Assembly (NCBI RefSeq): GCF_006838285.1
Contig: NZ_CP038228.1
Location: forward strand, 3,224,001 to 3,288,000
Reading direction: 5' to 3'
Source of the DNA: Xanthomonas translucens pv. cerealis
Lineage (GTDB): Bacteria; Pseudomonadota; Gammaproteobacteria; Xanthomonadales; Xanthomonadaceae
Length of the DNA: 64,000 bases
The translations under genes and the position numbers were made by a program. How positions within the stretch are numbered: the stretch's first letter is position 1; the number at the start of each line of letters is the position of its first letter. The notes beneath the pieces were generated by a model, which saw nothing but the letters and a program-made list of their open reading frames with translations, was not told the origin of the DNA and made no database searches. This document shows positions 34,779 through 45,147 of the stretch, piece by piece.

Positions 34779-37232
34779 TCAGCGCGGTCGCCAGCGGTTC
34801 AGCAGCAGGGAATTGACCAACACCGAGACCGAACTCAGCGCCATCGCCGCGCCGGCGAGCACCGGGTTGAGCAGGCCGAACGCGGCCAGCGGGATCCCGA
34901 GCACGTTGTAGACGAAGGCGAAGAACAGGTTCTGGCGGATCTTGCGCAAGGTCGCCGCGGACAGGTCGATGGCGGTGGCCACGCCGTCCAGGTCGCCATG
35001 CACCAGCACCACGTCGGCCGCCTCCACCGCGATGTCCGAGCCGGCGCCGATGGCGAAGCTGACGTCGGCCGCGGCCAGCGCCGGCGCATCGTTGATGCCG
35101 TCGCCGACCATGCCGACGTGCGCGCCAGGTTCGGCCTGCAGGCGCCGCACTTCCTCTGCCTTGTGTTGCGGCAACACCTCGGCCAGCACGCGCTGAATAC
35201 CGACCTGCGCGGCCACCGCCTGCGCGACATGGCGGTTGTCGCCGCTGAGCATGATCACCTCGATGCCGCGCGCCTTGAGCCGCGCCACCGCGTCCAGGGC
35301 ACCGTCGCGCAGCGGATCGGCGATGGCGATGTAGCCGGTGAGGCGGCCGTCCAGCGCGATGCCGACCACGCTCTGGCCCTGCGCCTGGGCCGCCTCGGCC
35401 CGCTGCAGCAGTTCGGCATCCAGCGGCGGCGCGCACAACGCGCGCAGCCACGCCAGCGACCCCAGCGCCACCGCCTGGCCAGCGACACGGCCGCGCACGC
35501 CCTGCCCGGGCAGCGTTTCCACCGCCTGCGGCGTTGCCACCGGCAGCGCCGCGCGCACGCCGTCGTCGGCGGCACGGCGCACGATCGCAACCGCCAGCGG
35601 ATGCGCGGAACCGGCCTCCAACGCCGCCGCCAGGCGCAGCAGCGCGGTGGCATCGGCGCCCTGCGCCACGCCGATCGCGGTCACCTGCGCGCGGCCCTCG
35701 GTCAGGGTGCCGGTCTTGTCCAGCACCAGCGTGGTCAGCGCACGGGCGCGCTCCAGCACCTCGGCGTTGCGGATCAGGATGCCGGCGCGGGCGCCCACGC
35801 CGGTGCCGACCATGATCGCGGTCGGCGTGGCCAGGCCCAGCGCGCACGGGCAAGCGATCACCAGCACCGCCACCGCGTGCACCAGCGCGGTGGCGAAACT
35901 GCCGCCGAGCCACCAGGTGACGGCCAGGGTGAGCGCGGCGATGGCGATCACCGCCGGCACGAACACCGCGGCGATGCGATCGACCAGATGCTGGATCGGC
36001 GCCTTGGAGCCCTGCGCCGCATCGACCATGCGGATGATCTGCGCCAGCAGCGTGTCGGCGCCGACCCCGGTGGCGCGCGCGCGCAACATGCCGAACTGGT
36101 TCACGGTGGCGGCGAACAGGCGGCTGCCCGGCGCCTTGGCTACCGGCATCGCCTCGCCCGACAGCATCGCCTCGTCCACGCTGGAACGGCCGTCGAGCAC
36201 CTCGCCGTCCACCGGCACGCGCGCGCCGGCGGCGACCACGAACACATCGCCGACCACCAGCTCGGCCACCTCGACCTCCACCAGCACGCCGTCGCGCTCC
36301 ACCCTGGCGGTCTTGGGCTTGAGATCGAGCAGCGCGCGGATCGCCGAGGAGGTCCTGCGCCTGGCGCGCGCTTCCAGCAAACGCCCGAGCAGGATCAGGG
36401 TGATGATCGAGGCGCTGGCCTCAAAATACACATGCTGCCCGGCCAGGCCGAACACGGTGACCGCGGCGCTGTACAGGTAGGCCATGCTGGTGCCGAGCGC
36501 GACCAGCACGTCCATGTTGGCGCGGCCGTTGCGCAAGGCAATGAACCCGGCGCGGTAGAAGCGCGCGCCGAGCCAGAACTGCACCGGCGTGGCCAGCAGC
36601 AACTGCAGCCAGCGTGGCAACGGCTCGGCGTGCTGGCTGCCGAGCGCATGCGCGATGGCGGAGATGTCCAGCATGCCGAACATCTGCACGAACAACGGCA
36701 GGGTCAGCAGCATCGCCGCGGCGAACCTGCCCAGCTCGTGGTGCCAGGCGCGGCGCTCGGCCTGTTCGCGCGCTTGCAGCTGGGTGCGGTCCAGCTCGCG
36801 CACGACGCTGGCGCCGAAGCCGGCGCTGCCGATTCGCGCAATGATGTCGGCCGTTGCGACCAGTTCCGCCACGTACTCCACACGCGCCCTGGCCGAGGCC
36901 AGGTTGACGCTGGCGGCGAACACCCCGGGCGTGTTCGCCAGCACGGTTTCGATCGAAGCCGCGCAGGACGCGCAGCTCATGCCGCTGAGGTCCAGCGTCA
37001 GCATCTGCGTCGGCACCGTGTAACCGGCCTGGCCGATGCGCTGCAGCAGCGTCTGCGCATCCACCTGCCGCGGGTCGTAGTCCAGGTGGACGCGCGCGGC
37101 GGCGTAATTGGCTTGCGCGACGACTCCGGGCAAGCGGTTGAGCGCCTGTTCCAGGCCGACGGCGCAGGACGCGCAGCTCATGCCCTGCACCGGCAGGCTC
37201 AGCGTGACAGTGGTGGCGGCCGTCGCGTTCAC
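34779..37232 (-). CDS. copA: Copper-exporting P1B-type ATPase
   Basis: 817-residue inner-membrane pump removing Cu(I) from the cytosol. Two N-terminal HMA domains carry GMSCASC (Cys 20/23 and 87/90). The membrane core has the Cu(I) site CPC in ACPCALGLATPTA, phosphorylation motif DKTGTLTEG, SAHPLA nucleotide site, GDGINDAPAL hinge, and the family's C-terminal YN/MxxSS residues (FVYNVLG, MALSSVSV). The GTG at 37232 is used as start, since its GTGA overlaps the cueR stop by four bases; no earlier start fits. Co-transcribed with cueR and the CopZ-like gene. Confidence 0.94.
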   Translation of the reverse strand: MNATAATTVTLSLPVQGMSCASCAVGLEQALNRLPGVVAQANYAAARVHLDYDPRQVDAQTLLQRIGQAGYTVPTQMLTLDLSGMSCASCAASIETVLANTPGVFAASVNLASARARVEYVAELVATADIIARIGSAGFGASVVRELDRTQLQAREQAERRAWHHELGRFAAAMLLTLPLFVQMFGMLDISAIAHALGSQHAEPLPRWLQLLLATPVQFWLGARFYRAGFIALRNGRANMDVLVALGTSMAYLYSAAVTVFGLAGQHVYFEASASIITLILLGRLLEARARRRTSSAIRALLDLKPKTARVERDGVLVEVEVAELVVGDVFVVAAGARVPVDGEVLDGRSSVDEAMLSGEAMPVAKAPGSRLFAATVNQFGMLRARATGVGADTLLAQIIRMVDAAQGSKAPIQHLVDRIAAVFVPAVIAIAALTLAVTWWLGGSFATALVHAVAVLVIACPCALGLATPTAIMVGTGVGARAGILIRNAEVLERARALTTLVLDKTGTLTEGRAQVTAIGVAQGADATALLRLAAALEAGSAHPLAVAIVRRAADDGVRAALPVATPQAVETLPGQGVRGRVAGQAVALGSLAWLRALCAPPLDAELLQRAEAAQAQGQSVVGIALDGRLTGYIAIADPLRDGALDAVARLKARGIEVIMLSGDNRHVAQAVAAQVGIQRVLAEVLPQHKAEEVRRLQAEPGAHVGMVGDGINDAPALAAADVSFAIGAGSDIAVEAADVVLVHGDLDGVATAIDLSAATLRKIRQNLFFAFVYNVLGIPLAAFGLLNPVLAGAAMALSSVSVLVNSLLLNRWRPR

Positions 37233-37684
37233 GGCTGCGGCTTGCCCGGCGCGGCGCCACCGCGGATGTCGCCGCGGATGTCGCCGAGGATCGGGCAGCA
37301 CGCAGGTTCGCCGCGGCCCGGGCATTCCGCGACCAGTGCGGCCAGCGCGTCGCGCATCTCGGTCAGTTGCGCGATGCGCCGATCCAGTTCGTGCACGCGC
37401 TCGCTCGCGCGCTGCTTGATGCCTTCCACGCCATGCAGGCGATCGTCCTGCAGCGCGAGCAGGTCGCCGATCTCCTCCAGCGAGAAGCCCAGGTCCTTGG
37501 CGCGGCGGATGCAACGCACCCGCTCCACCGCGGCCGCATCGTAGTCGCGGTAGCCGGACGCGCGCCGCGGCGGCGCCGGCAGCAGGCCCTGGCGCTCGTA
37601 GTAGCGGACCGTGTCGATGGCGACGTCGGCCTGGCGCGCGAGCGCGCCGATGGTGAAGCGGGATGGAGTGGCGACCGGATTCAT
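37229..37684 (-). CDS. cueR: Copper-responsive MerR family regulator
   Basis: 151-residue dimeric activator of copper-export genes. The MerR winged helix (FTIGALARQADVAIDTVRYYERQGLLP) is followed by the dimer helix and the metal loop ECPGRGEPACCPIL, a C-x7-C arrangement that fits Cu(I)-sensing CueR, with one extra adjacent Cys. Its C-terminal tail (GDIRGDIRGGAAPG) has a short repeat. The ATG is six bases from the predicted -10 element, so the transcript would be leaderless. First gene of the unit with copA and copZ. It likely controls its own promoter and the facing copLAB promoter. Confidence 0.92.
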   Translation of the reverse strand: MNPVATPSRFTIGALARQADVAIDTVRYYERQGLLPAPPRRASGYRDYDAAAVERVRCIRRAKDLGFSLEEIGDLLALQDDRLHGVEGIKQRASERVHELDRRIAQLTEMRDALAALVAECPGRGEPACCPILGDIRGDIRGGAAPGKPQP

Positions 37685-37690
37685 GCGTGC

Positions 37691-37722
37691 AAGCTACTCC
37701 CTGGACGCCGGTCCAGGGTCAA
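37691..37722 (-). promoter_or_regulatory. CueR-type promoter with internal dyad (cueR-copA-copZ)
   Basis: Minus strand: -35 TTGACC (37717-37722), 20-base spacer, -10 TAGCTT (37691-37696). The perfect dyad CCCTGGAC-N4-GTCCAGGG (37699-37718) fills the spacer. The over-long spacer with a central dyad is the hallmark of MerR-family regulated promoters. Confidence 0.85.
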
Positions 37723-37815
37723 GCCATTGTCGCCGTTGCGCGCGCATTGTTCATTGGCGGCTCACCCTGGCGCCAAACCCCTGCCGCGCAGGCCTTCGCC
37801 GGGCGTGGACGTACG

Positions 37816-37835
37816 CCCTGGACCCGGCTCCAGGG
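37816..37835 (+). promoter_or_regulatory. Second CueR-type dyad facing copLAB
   Basis: CCCTGGA-N6-TCCAGGG, the same 20-bp footprint as the dyad at 37699 and 117 bp from it. It lies 96 bp before the copL start. Flanking -35/-10 hexamers are poor, so the exact promoter is unclear. Confidence 0.6.
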
Positions 37836-37930
37836 TGCGCCGATGGCGCGCCGCCGCGCCGTCCCGGCGCTTGCCCGCGGCCAACACTGCAGTATTCTCC
37901 GCGTATCCCCTCGCGTGCCTTGCGTGTTCC

Positions 37931-38362
37931 GTGCCGATCTTCGCCTTGCTGACCCGCCTGCTGCTGTGCCTGAGCCTGCTGCTCAATGGCGCCGTCACGG
38001 CTGTGGCGATGCCGGGCATGGCCGCGGCCCCGCAGCGCACCGACGCTGGCATCTCCCGGCACCACGCCGCCGAACACGCGCCTGCCACGCGTATCGCCGC
38101 CGCAGCGATGCCGTGTCACCACCATGAGGCCGCACCGCACGCCGCGGAGCATGGCGAGGGGCATTGCCCCAGGCAGGCCGGCAAGCACGGTTGCTGCGGC
38201 ACCGCGACCGGCTGCCAGTGCGCGCATGCGCAGCCGCTGCCGGCGCTGATCGCGCTGCCGCTGGCGTTGCCGGTCGCGGCGCAACCGCTGTTCCCGCGCG
38301 GCCGCCAGGATGGCCGCGGCGCACCCGGCCTGCCGCGGCTGGAGCGACCTCCCAGCGCCTGA
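37931..38362 (+). CDS. copL: CopL family metal-binding regulatory protein
   Basis: 143-residue His/Cys-rich protein. A hydrophobic leader (LLTRLLLCLSLLLNGAVTAVA) suggests export, followed by metal-rich clusters MPCHHHEAAPHAAEHGEGHC, KHGCCGTATGC and QCAHAQ. In Xanthomonas copL precedes copAB and is needed for copper-inducible expression; mechanism is unsettled. The start is uncertain: a GTG at 37931 is the first that gives the leader peptide and no good ribosome site is seen. It lies 115 bp before copA and downstream of the second CueR-type dyad. Confidence 0.8.
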   Translation: MPIFALLTRLLLCLSLLLNGAVTAVAMPGMAAAPQRTDAGISRHHAAEHAPATRIAAAAMPCHHHEAAPHAAEHGEGHCPRQAGKHGCCGTATGCQCAHAQPLPALIALPLALPVAAQPLFPRGRQDGRGAPGLPRLERPPSA

Positions 38363-38477
38363 TCGCGACCCCGCCGCCCGCTCGGGCGGCACCACGGCGA
38401 CCGCGCATCCGCGCGCCGTCGCTTCTGCGCACGCACCGCCCACGCGGTCGCGCATCGCATCGCATCGAGGCTCGCTC

Positions 38478-40340
38478 ATGAAACCACCTTCCTCCGGCCT
38501 GCCGGCCCTGCCGTCGCGGCGCCGCTTCGTCACCGGACTGGCGCTGGGCGCCGCCGCCGGCATCGGCGGCCTGTCGCTGCGGCAAGCGCAAGCCGCAACG
38601 CTAGCGCGCAACGGCGCCGTGCCTTATCAACTGCACGGCACCGACTTCGACCTCAGCATCGGCAGCGCACGGGTCAATTTCACCGGGCGCGAGCGTCCGG
38701 CCATCACCGTCAACGGCAGCGTGCCGGCGCCGATCCTGCGCTGGCGCGAAGGCGACAGCGTCGAGGTGCGCGTCGCCAACCGCCTGCCGGGACACACGCA
38801 AACCTCCGTGCACTGGCACGGCATCCTGCTGCCGGCGAACATGGACGGCGTGCCCGGCATGAGCTTCGACGGCATCCCTCCCGGCGAAAGCTACCGCTAC
38901 CGCTTCGCCCTGCGCCAGTCGGGCACCTACTGGTACCACAGCCACTCGCTGCACCAGGAACAGGCCGGCCTGTACGGCGCGATCGTGATCGACCCGCTGC
39001 AGCCGCCGCCCTACCACTACGACCGCGAACACGTGCTGCTGCTGTCGGACTGGACCGATCTGGACCCGGCGGCGCTGTTCCGGCGGCTGAAAAAAATGCC
39101 GTCCTACGACAACACCTACCAGCGCAGCATCGGCGACTTCCTGCGCGACGCGCGCGAAGACGGCTTGCGCGCCACCCTCGCCGACCGCGGCAGGTGGGGA
39201 CGCATGCGGATGACCCCCAGCGACCTGTCCGACGTCAACGCCAACACCTACACCTACCTGCTCAACGGCGTCGCTCCCGGCGGCAACTGGACCGGCGTAT
39301 TCCGTCCCGGCGAGACGCTGCTGCTGCGCCTGATCAACGCCTCCAGCATGACCTACTTCGACCTGCGCATCCCCGGGCTGAAGATGACCGTGGTCGCCGC
39401 AGACGGCCAGTACGTGCACCCGGTGAGCGTGGACGAACTGCGCATCGCCGCAGCCGAGACCTACGACGTGCTGGTGGAACCCGGCGGCCAGGACGCCTAC
39501 ACCGTGTTCGCCCAGGACATGGGCCGCACCGGCTACGCACGCGGCACCCTGGCCGTGCGCCAGGGCCTGCAGGCGCCGGTGCCGGCGAACGATCCGCGCC
39601 CGCTGCTGCGCATGCAGGACATGGGCCACACCATGGCGGGGCATTCCGGCATGGACCACGGCGGCGCGACCACGATGCAAGGCATGGAAGGCGGCTGCGG
39701 CGCGAGCATGGGCATGGCCGGCATGGCCGGCATGGACCATGCCGCGATGCAGCATGCGGCGATGGACCACGGCACGATGGATCACGGCACGCATGCGCCC
39801 GGCGACGCCGGCGCAGCGCCCACGCATCCGCGCAGCGAACGCGGCAATCCGCTGGTGGACATGCGGTCCTCCGCGACCGCGCCGAAGCTGGACGATCCGG
39901 GCATCGGCCTGCGCGGCAACGGCCGCCGGGTGCTGACGTACGCCGACCTGCACAGCCTGTTCGACGACCCCGACGGCCGCGACCCCGGGCGCGAGATCGA
40001 ACTGCACCTCACCGGCAACATGGAGAAGTTCGCCTGGTCCTTCGACGGCATCCCGTTCGCCAGCGCCGCGCCGCTGCGGCTCAACTACGGCGAGCGCCTG
40101 CGCATCGTGCTGGTCAACGACACGATGATGCAGCACCCGATCCACCTGCACGGCATGTGGAGCGACGTGGAGAATGCCGCCGGCCAGTTCCAGGTGCGCA
40201 AGCACACCGTGGACATGCCGCCGGGCACGCGCCGCAGCTACCGCGTGCGCGCCGATGCGCTGGGCCGCTGGGCCTACCACTGCCACCTGCTGTACCACAT
40301 GGACGGCGGCATGATGCGCGAAGTGCGGGTGGACGCATGA
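38478..40340 (+). CDS. copA: Copper resistance multicopper oxidase CopA
   Basis: 620-residue periplasmic multicopper oxidase that likely oxidises Cu(I) and binds surplus copper. The Tat signal SRRRFVTGLALGAAAG is followed by three cupredoxin domains. Copper ligands are visible in SVHWHGILLP, YWYHSHS, MQHPIHLHGMW and the T1/trinuclear AYHCHLLYHMDGGM. A Met/His/Gly-rich insert at about residues 380-440 (MDHGGATTMQGMEGGC, MDHAAMQHAAMDHG) resembles the Met-rich copper-binding repeats of CopA/PcoA. Symbol copA is also used for the P-type ATPase above; they are unrelated. Overlaps copB by four bases (ATGA). Confidence 0.94.
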   Translation: MKPPSSGLPALPSRRRFVTGLALGAAAGIGGLSLRQAQAATLARNGAVPYQLHGTDFDLSIGSARVNFTGRERPAITVNGSVPAPILRWREGDSVEVRVANRLPGHTQTSVHWHGILLPANMDGVPGMSFDGIPPGESYRYRFALRQSGTYWYHSHSLHQEQAGLYGAIVIDPLQPPPYHYDREHVLLLSDWTDLDPAALFRRLKKMPSYDNTYQRSIGDFLRDAREDGLRATLADRGRWGRMRMTPSDLSDVNANTYTYLLNGVAPGGNWTGVFRPGETLLLRLINASSMTYFDLRIPGLKMTVVAADGQYVHPVSVDELRIAAAETYDVLVEPGGQDAYTVFAQDMGRTGYARGTLAVRQGLQAPVPANDPRPLLRMQDMGHTMAGHSGMDHGGATTMQGMEGGCGASMGMAGMAGMDHAAMQHAAMDHGTMDHGTHAPGDAGAAPTHPRSERGNPLVDMRSSATAPKLDDPGIGLRGNGRRVLTYADLHSLFDDPDGRDPGREIELHLTGNMEKFAWSFDGIPFASAAPLRLNYGERLRIVLVNDTMMQHPIHLHGMWSDVENAAGQFQVRKHTVDMPPGTRRSYRVRADALGRWAYHCHLLYHMDGGMMREVRVDA

Positions 40341-41335
40341 ACGCCACGCCGCGCGCCGCGCTGGCGCAGGCGCAGGCGCTCGGCCTGGCGCTGCTGTTCG
40401 CGCACGGTGCTGCGCGTGCGCAGATGGAGATGCAGGAGCACGGCACCCCAAGCGCAGCGCAGGCCGATCACGCCATGCAGGACCACGCCGGGATGCAGCC
40501 GGGGGCTGTGGAGCCGGGACCAGGGACCGGGGACCGGGGACCCGGAAAAGCACAAGCGCGGCCTGCTCACTTCAGCTCAGCGGCGACGTGCAGCTGCGCC
40601 AGTGCGCCCGCTTCCGCGCTGCCGCGCGAGCCGATCCCGGCGCTCACCGACGCCGACCGCGCCGCCGCGTTCCCGGTCCTGCGTACGCACGCGATGCTGC
40701 ATGCGCCACCGCGCACCGGCTATCTGCTGTTCGATCGTCTGGAGGGCTGGGATACCGACCACGGCAGCGGCCAGGCCTGGGAAGCCAGCGCCTGGTACGG
40801 CGGCGACATCGATCGGCTGTGGCTGCGCAGCGAAGGCGCGCGCAGCGGCGGCCGTACCGAAGCGGCGGAGTTGGAAGCGCTGTACGGTCACGCGGTGTCG
40901 CCGTGGTGGGATCTGCTGGTGGGAGTGAAACAGGACCTCGCACCGGGCGACGCGCGCACCTCGGCCGCATTCGGCGTGCAGGGCGTGGCGCCGTACAAGT
41001 TCAAGGTCGCGGCCACGCTGTATGTCGGCGAAGGCGGCAGCGCCAGCGCACGCCTGCAAGGTGAGTACGACGTGCTGCTGAGCAACCGCTGGATCCTGCA
41101 GCCGCGGCTGGAAGCCGACGTCGCGTTCGCAGACGATCGCGCACGCGACATCGGCAGCGGCCTGTCCACGCTCGAAGCCGGCCTGCGCCTGCGCTACGAG
41201 ATCAGCCGCCGCTTCGCGCCGTATCTCGGCGTGGTCCACGAGCGCGCCTTCGGCGCAACCGCGGACTATCGCCGCGACGCGGGAGAAGCCGCGCGCGAGA
41301 CGCGTGTCGTCGCCGGCGTACGCATCTGGTTTTAG
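40337..41335 (+). CDS. copB: Copper resistance outer-membrane protein CopB
   Basis: 332 residues. A signal peptide (LGLALLFAHGAARAQ) is followed by a Met/His-rich stretch (MEMQEHG, HAMQDHAGMQPG), a linker, and from about residue 115 a CopB outer-membrane barrel with LLFDRLEGWDTDHG, LWLRSEGARSGGRTE, WWDLLVGVKQDLAPG, and last strand RVVAGVRIWF ending in Phe. Translationally coupled to copA. Residues about 60-95 ([22 protein letters not shown] and beyond) are unlike CopB proteins and are encoded partly by a heptamer-type repeat found elsewhere between genes; the frame is kept. Copper retention at the outer membrane is the usual proposal. Confidence 0.9.
   Translation: MNATPRAALAQAQALGLALLFAHGAARAQMEMQEHGTPSAAQADHAMQDHAGMQPGAVEPGPGTGDRGPGKAQARPAHFSSAATCSCASAPASALPREPIPALTDADRAAAFPVLRTHAMLHAPPRTGYLLFDRLEGWDTDHGSGQAWEASAWYGGDIDRLWLRSEGARSGGRTEAAELEALYGHAVSPWWDLLVGVKQDLAPGDARTSAAFGVQGVAPYKFKVAATLYVGEGGSASARLQGEYDVLLSNRWILQPRLEADVAFADDRARDIGSGLSTLEAGLRLRYEISRRFAPYLGVVHERAFGATADYRRDAGEAARETRVVAGVRIWF
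40514..40547. repeat. GGGGACC-type repeat inside copB
   Basis: Tandem GGGACC(A/G)G units. Positions 40514-40544 are identical, in inverse orientation, to 53908-53938 in the atpG-atpA spacer (31 of 31), and 40523-40547 match 53817-53841 directly (25 of 25). The surrounding copB frame is open. Confidence 0.85.
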
Positions 41336-41383
41336 CGGCCGCGGGAGGATTCTTTACCATCCATTTGAACGGCAATGGCCCTT

Positions 41384-41446
41384 GTAGGAGCGGCTTCAGC
41401 CGCGACAGGTACCCATAGATCCTATCGCGGCTGAAGCCGCTCCTAC
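41384..41446. repeat. GGCTTCAGCC-type palindromic repeat (copy 2)
   Basis: Arms GTAGGAGCGGCTTCAGCCGCGA and TCGCGGCTGAAGCCGCTCCTAC pair over 22 bases with a short spacer. It lies between convergent copB and the 41533 gene and may end both transcripts. Confidence 0.85.
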
Positions 41447-41532
41447 ACCGCCCCGCCAACCGTAATGGCACGACGCGCATCAGGCGACACCACGGCGCCC
41501 AGCAACCGCTTCCTCACACCAGTCCCGGCCGC

Positions 41533-42006
41533 TCAAGCACGCAGCGAACCATCCGCCCCGATCCGCCAGTCGCGCGGCGGACGCAGCGCCCCCAGCGTGC
41601 GCACCAGTTCCTGGTAACTGCGCGCCAGCTGCCCGAACAGGCCCGCATCGCTGGCGCGGGTTTCGGCCACTTCGTAATAGGCGCCGCGGCCCAGATCGAT
41701 GAAGTAGTCCACGCTGACCCGGCGCCGGGCGGCCACGCCGGGAAACAGCCCGGCGATCAGCAGGCAACCGTCGCCGACCTCGCGCAGTGCATCGGCGCGG
41801 GCGCGCCCGACCTGCTCCTGCGCATGCAGCCAGGCCAGCGCCTGGGTGCGCGACAGCAGGTGTCCATCGGCCTGGTAGCGCAGCAACACGAACACCAGAT
41901 AGCTCTCGCGCGACTCGTCCAGCGGCCGGCCCAGCCGCAGCCCTGCCTCGTGCACCAGCGCCTGCCACAGCTCGGCCGGCGCCCCCTGTCTGAAAGACTC
42001 GTACAT
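41533..42006 (-). CDS. Conserved-looking hypothetical protein downstream of glmS
   Basis: 157 residues, no family recognised. It is soluble, with no signal peptide or membrane segment. Features include a helical N-terminus (FRQGAPAELWQALVHEAGLRLGRPLDESRESYLVFVLLRYQAD), a central stretch RRRVSVDYFIDLGRGAYYEVAE with alternating beta character, and a helical C-terminus (QLARSYQELVRTLGALRPPRDW). Composition matches neighbours, so it is probably native. The ATG at 42006 has AGGAGG nearby (42006 preceded by GCAGGAGGACGT on the minus strand). It follows glmS on the same strand, but a hairpin intervenes. Confidence 0.72.
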   Translation of the reverse strand: MYESFRQGAPAELWQALVHEAGLRLGRPLDESRESYLVFVLLRYQADGHLLSRTQALAWLHAQEQVGRARADALREVGDGCLLIAGLFPGVAARRRVSVDYFIDLGRGAYYEVAETRASDAGLFGQLARSYQELVRTLGALRPPRDWRIGADGSLRA

Positions 42007-42066
42007 ACGTCCTCCTGCGTGGTGGGAACCCTCGCCAGGAGCTTATGCATAACATGTGCCACTGCG

Positions 42067-42093
42067 TTGGCAGCCGTGGGCGCAGGCTGCCAA
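42067..42093 (-). terminator. Hairpin after glmS
   Basis: Stem TTGGCAGCC/GGCTGCCAA with a nine-base loop, 29 bases beyond the glmS stop. No T-run follows in either direction. Confidence 0.5.
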
Positions 42094-42121
42094 CCGCCGC
42101 TACCGTGCCGCTGCGCGGGCG

Positions 42122-43951
<1,830 letters not shown>

Positions 43952-44100
43952 AGCCGCACCCTGCACCGAAAGATCGCCATTCTAGCTTTGTCCGCTGCAT
44001 GTCCTGCAGGACCCGACAGCGCGACTTGGACCGGCCATCGCCAGCCCCGGCACGGCCGCTGCGATTACCGTGAGCGCCGCCAGGCGCTGGCCGATCGATC

Positions 44101-44141
44101 CGGACACGGTGTCCGCGAACATGTCCGCGGACACGCGGACA
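44101..44141 (+). promoter_or_regulatory. Palindromic activator-site array upstream of a sigma-54 promoter
   Basis: Two perfect dyads built from the same half-site: CGGACAC-G-GTGTCCG (44101-44115) and TGTCCGCGGACA (44122-44133), with an extra half-site CGCGGACA (44134-44141). They sit 46-86 bp before the -24 element, the normal distance for enhancer binding by an NtrC-family activator. A fragment of such an activator is encoded downstream. Confidence 0.65.
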
Positions 44142-44186
44142 GCCGTCTACCCCGATCGAACTTACGGTATTTCAGCCACTTGCGAT

Positions 44187-44202
44187 TGGCACGCCGTGTG
44201 CT
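44187..44202 (+). promoter_or_regulatory. Sigma-54 promoter (-24/-12)
   Basis: TGGCACGCCGTGTGCT carries the GG (44188-44189) and GC (44200-44201) pairs with exactly ten bases between, and TGGCAC is the consensus -24 block; the -12 block is GTGCT instead of TTGCT. It lies 38 bp before the ATG of the adaptor pseudogene. Confidence 0.72.
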
Positions 44203-44239
44203 TCGGATTCGTTCATTCTCCGCTGCGCCGACCCGACCG

Positions 44240-44793
44240 ATGGTCCGCGATACTTCCGCCCAGGACCAGGTTCTCGCCCGCCGCCGCCTGGCGCCGTTGA
44301 TTCTGGCCGGCACTGATCGCGCTGGCGGTACTGCTCGGCATCGCCTTCGCCGCACGCGGCTGGATCGCCGGCAGCCGTTCGTTCGACAGGCAGCGCACGC
44401 GCATCGCCACGGTCAGCCGCGGCGACCTGGTCCGCGATATCTCCGCCGACGGGCGCCTGATCGCCGCCAACAGCCCCACCCTGTACGCGATCTCCGGCGG
44501 CACCGTGAGCCTGAAGGTGGTCGCCGGCGACGTGGTCAGGCAGGGCCAGGCACCGGCCGAGATCGACAAGCCGGAACTGCGCAGCAAGCTGGCCCAGGAA
44601 GAGGCCACGCTGGCCGGCCTGGAAGCCGAAGCCGGCCGCGCCGACCTGGATCCGGTGCTGGCCCGCGCCAATGCCAGCAAGCTGGTGGACCAGGCGCAGA
44701 TCGAGCGGCAGGCCGCCAGCCGCGACCTGGAACGCTACCAGCGCGGCTACGACGGCGGTGCGGTGCCGGCGGTGGAACTGGCCAAGGCGCCGG
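44240..44793 (+). pseudogene. Truncated, frameshifted HlyD/MacA-type efflux adaptor
   Basis: Remnant of a periplasmic adaptor of an ABC efflux system. The start ATG at 44240 reads MVRDTSAQDQVLARRRLAPL; between about 44300 and 44312 the frame shifts by +1 and continues LIALAVLLGIAFAARGWIAGSRSF as the membrane anchor. It goes on through VSRGDLVRDISADGRLIA, the lipoyl-like VSLKVVAGDVVRQGQ and coiled coil KLAQEEATLAGLEAEAGRADLD...ERYQRGYDGGAVPAVELAKA. At about 44786-44793 it stops abruptly and an unrelated regulator sequence begins in another frame. The C-terminal half and any transporter genes are absent. Confidence 0.87.

Positions 44794-45143
<350 letters not shown>

Positions 45144-45147
<4 letters not shown>

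Noticed and set aside
37691..37835. CRISPR-like direct repeats
   Set aside because: The repeats are two operator dyads, not a spaced array; no cas genes are present.
43952..44100. glmS ribozyme or riboswitch upstream of glmS
   Set aside because: No conserved pseudoknot elements; the ribozyme is typical of Firmicutes.
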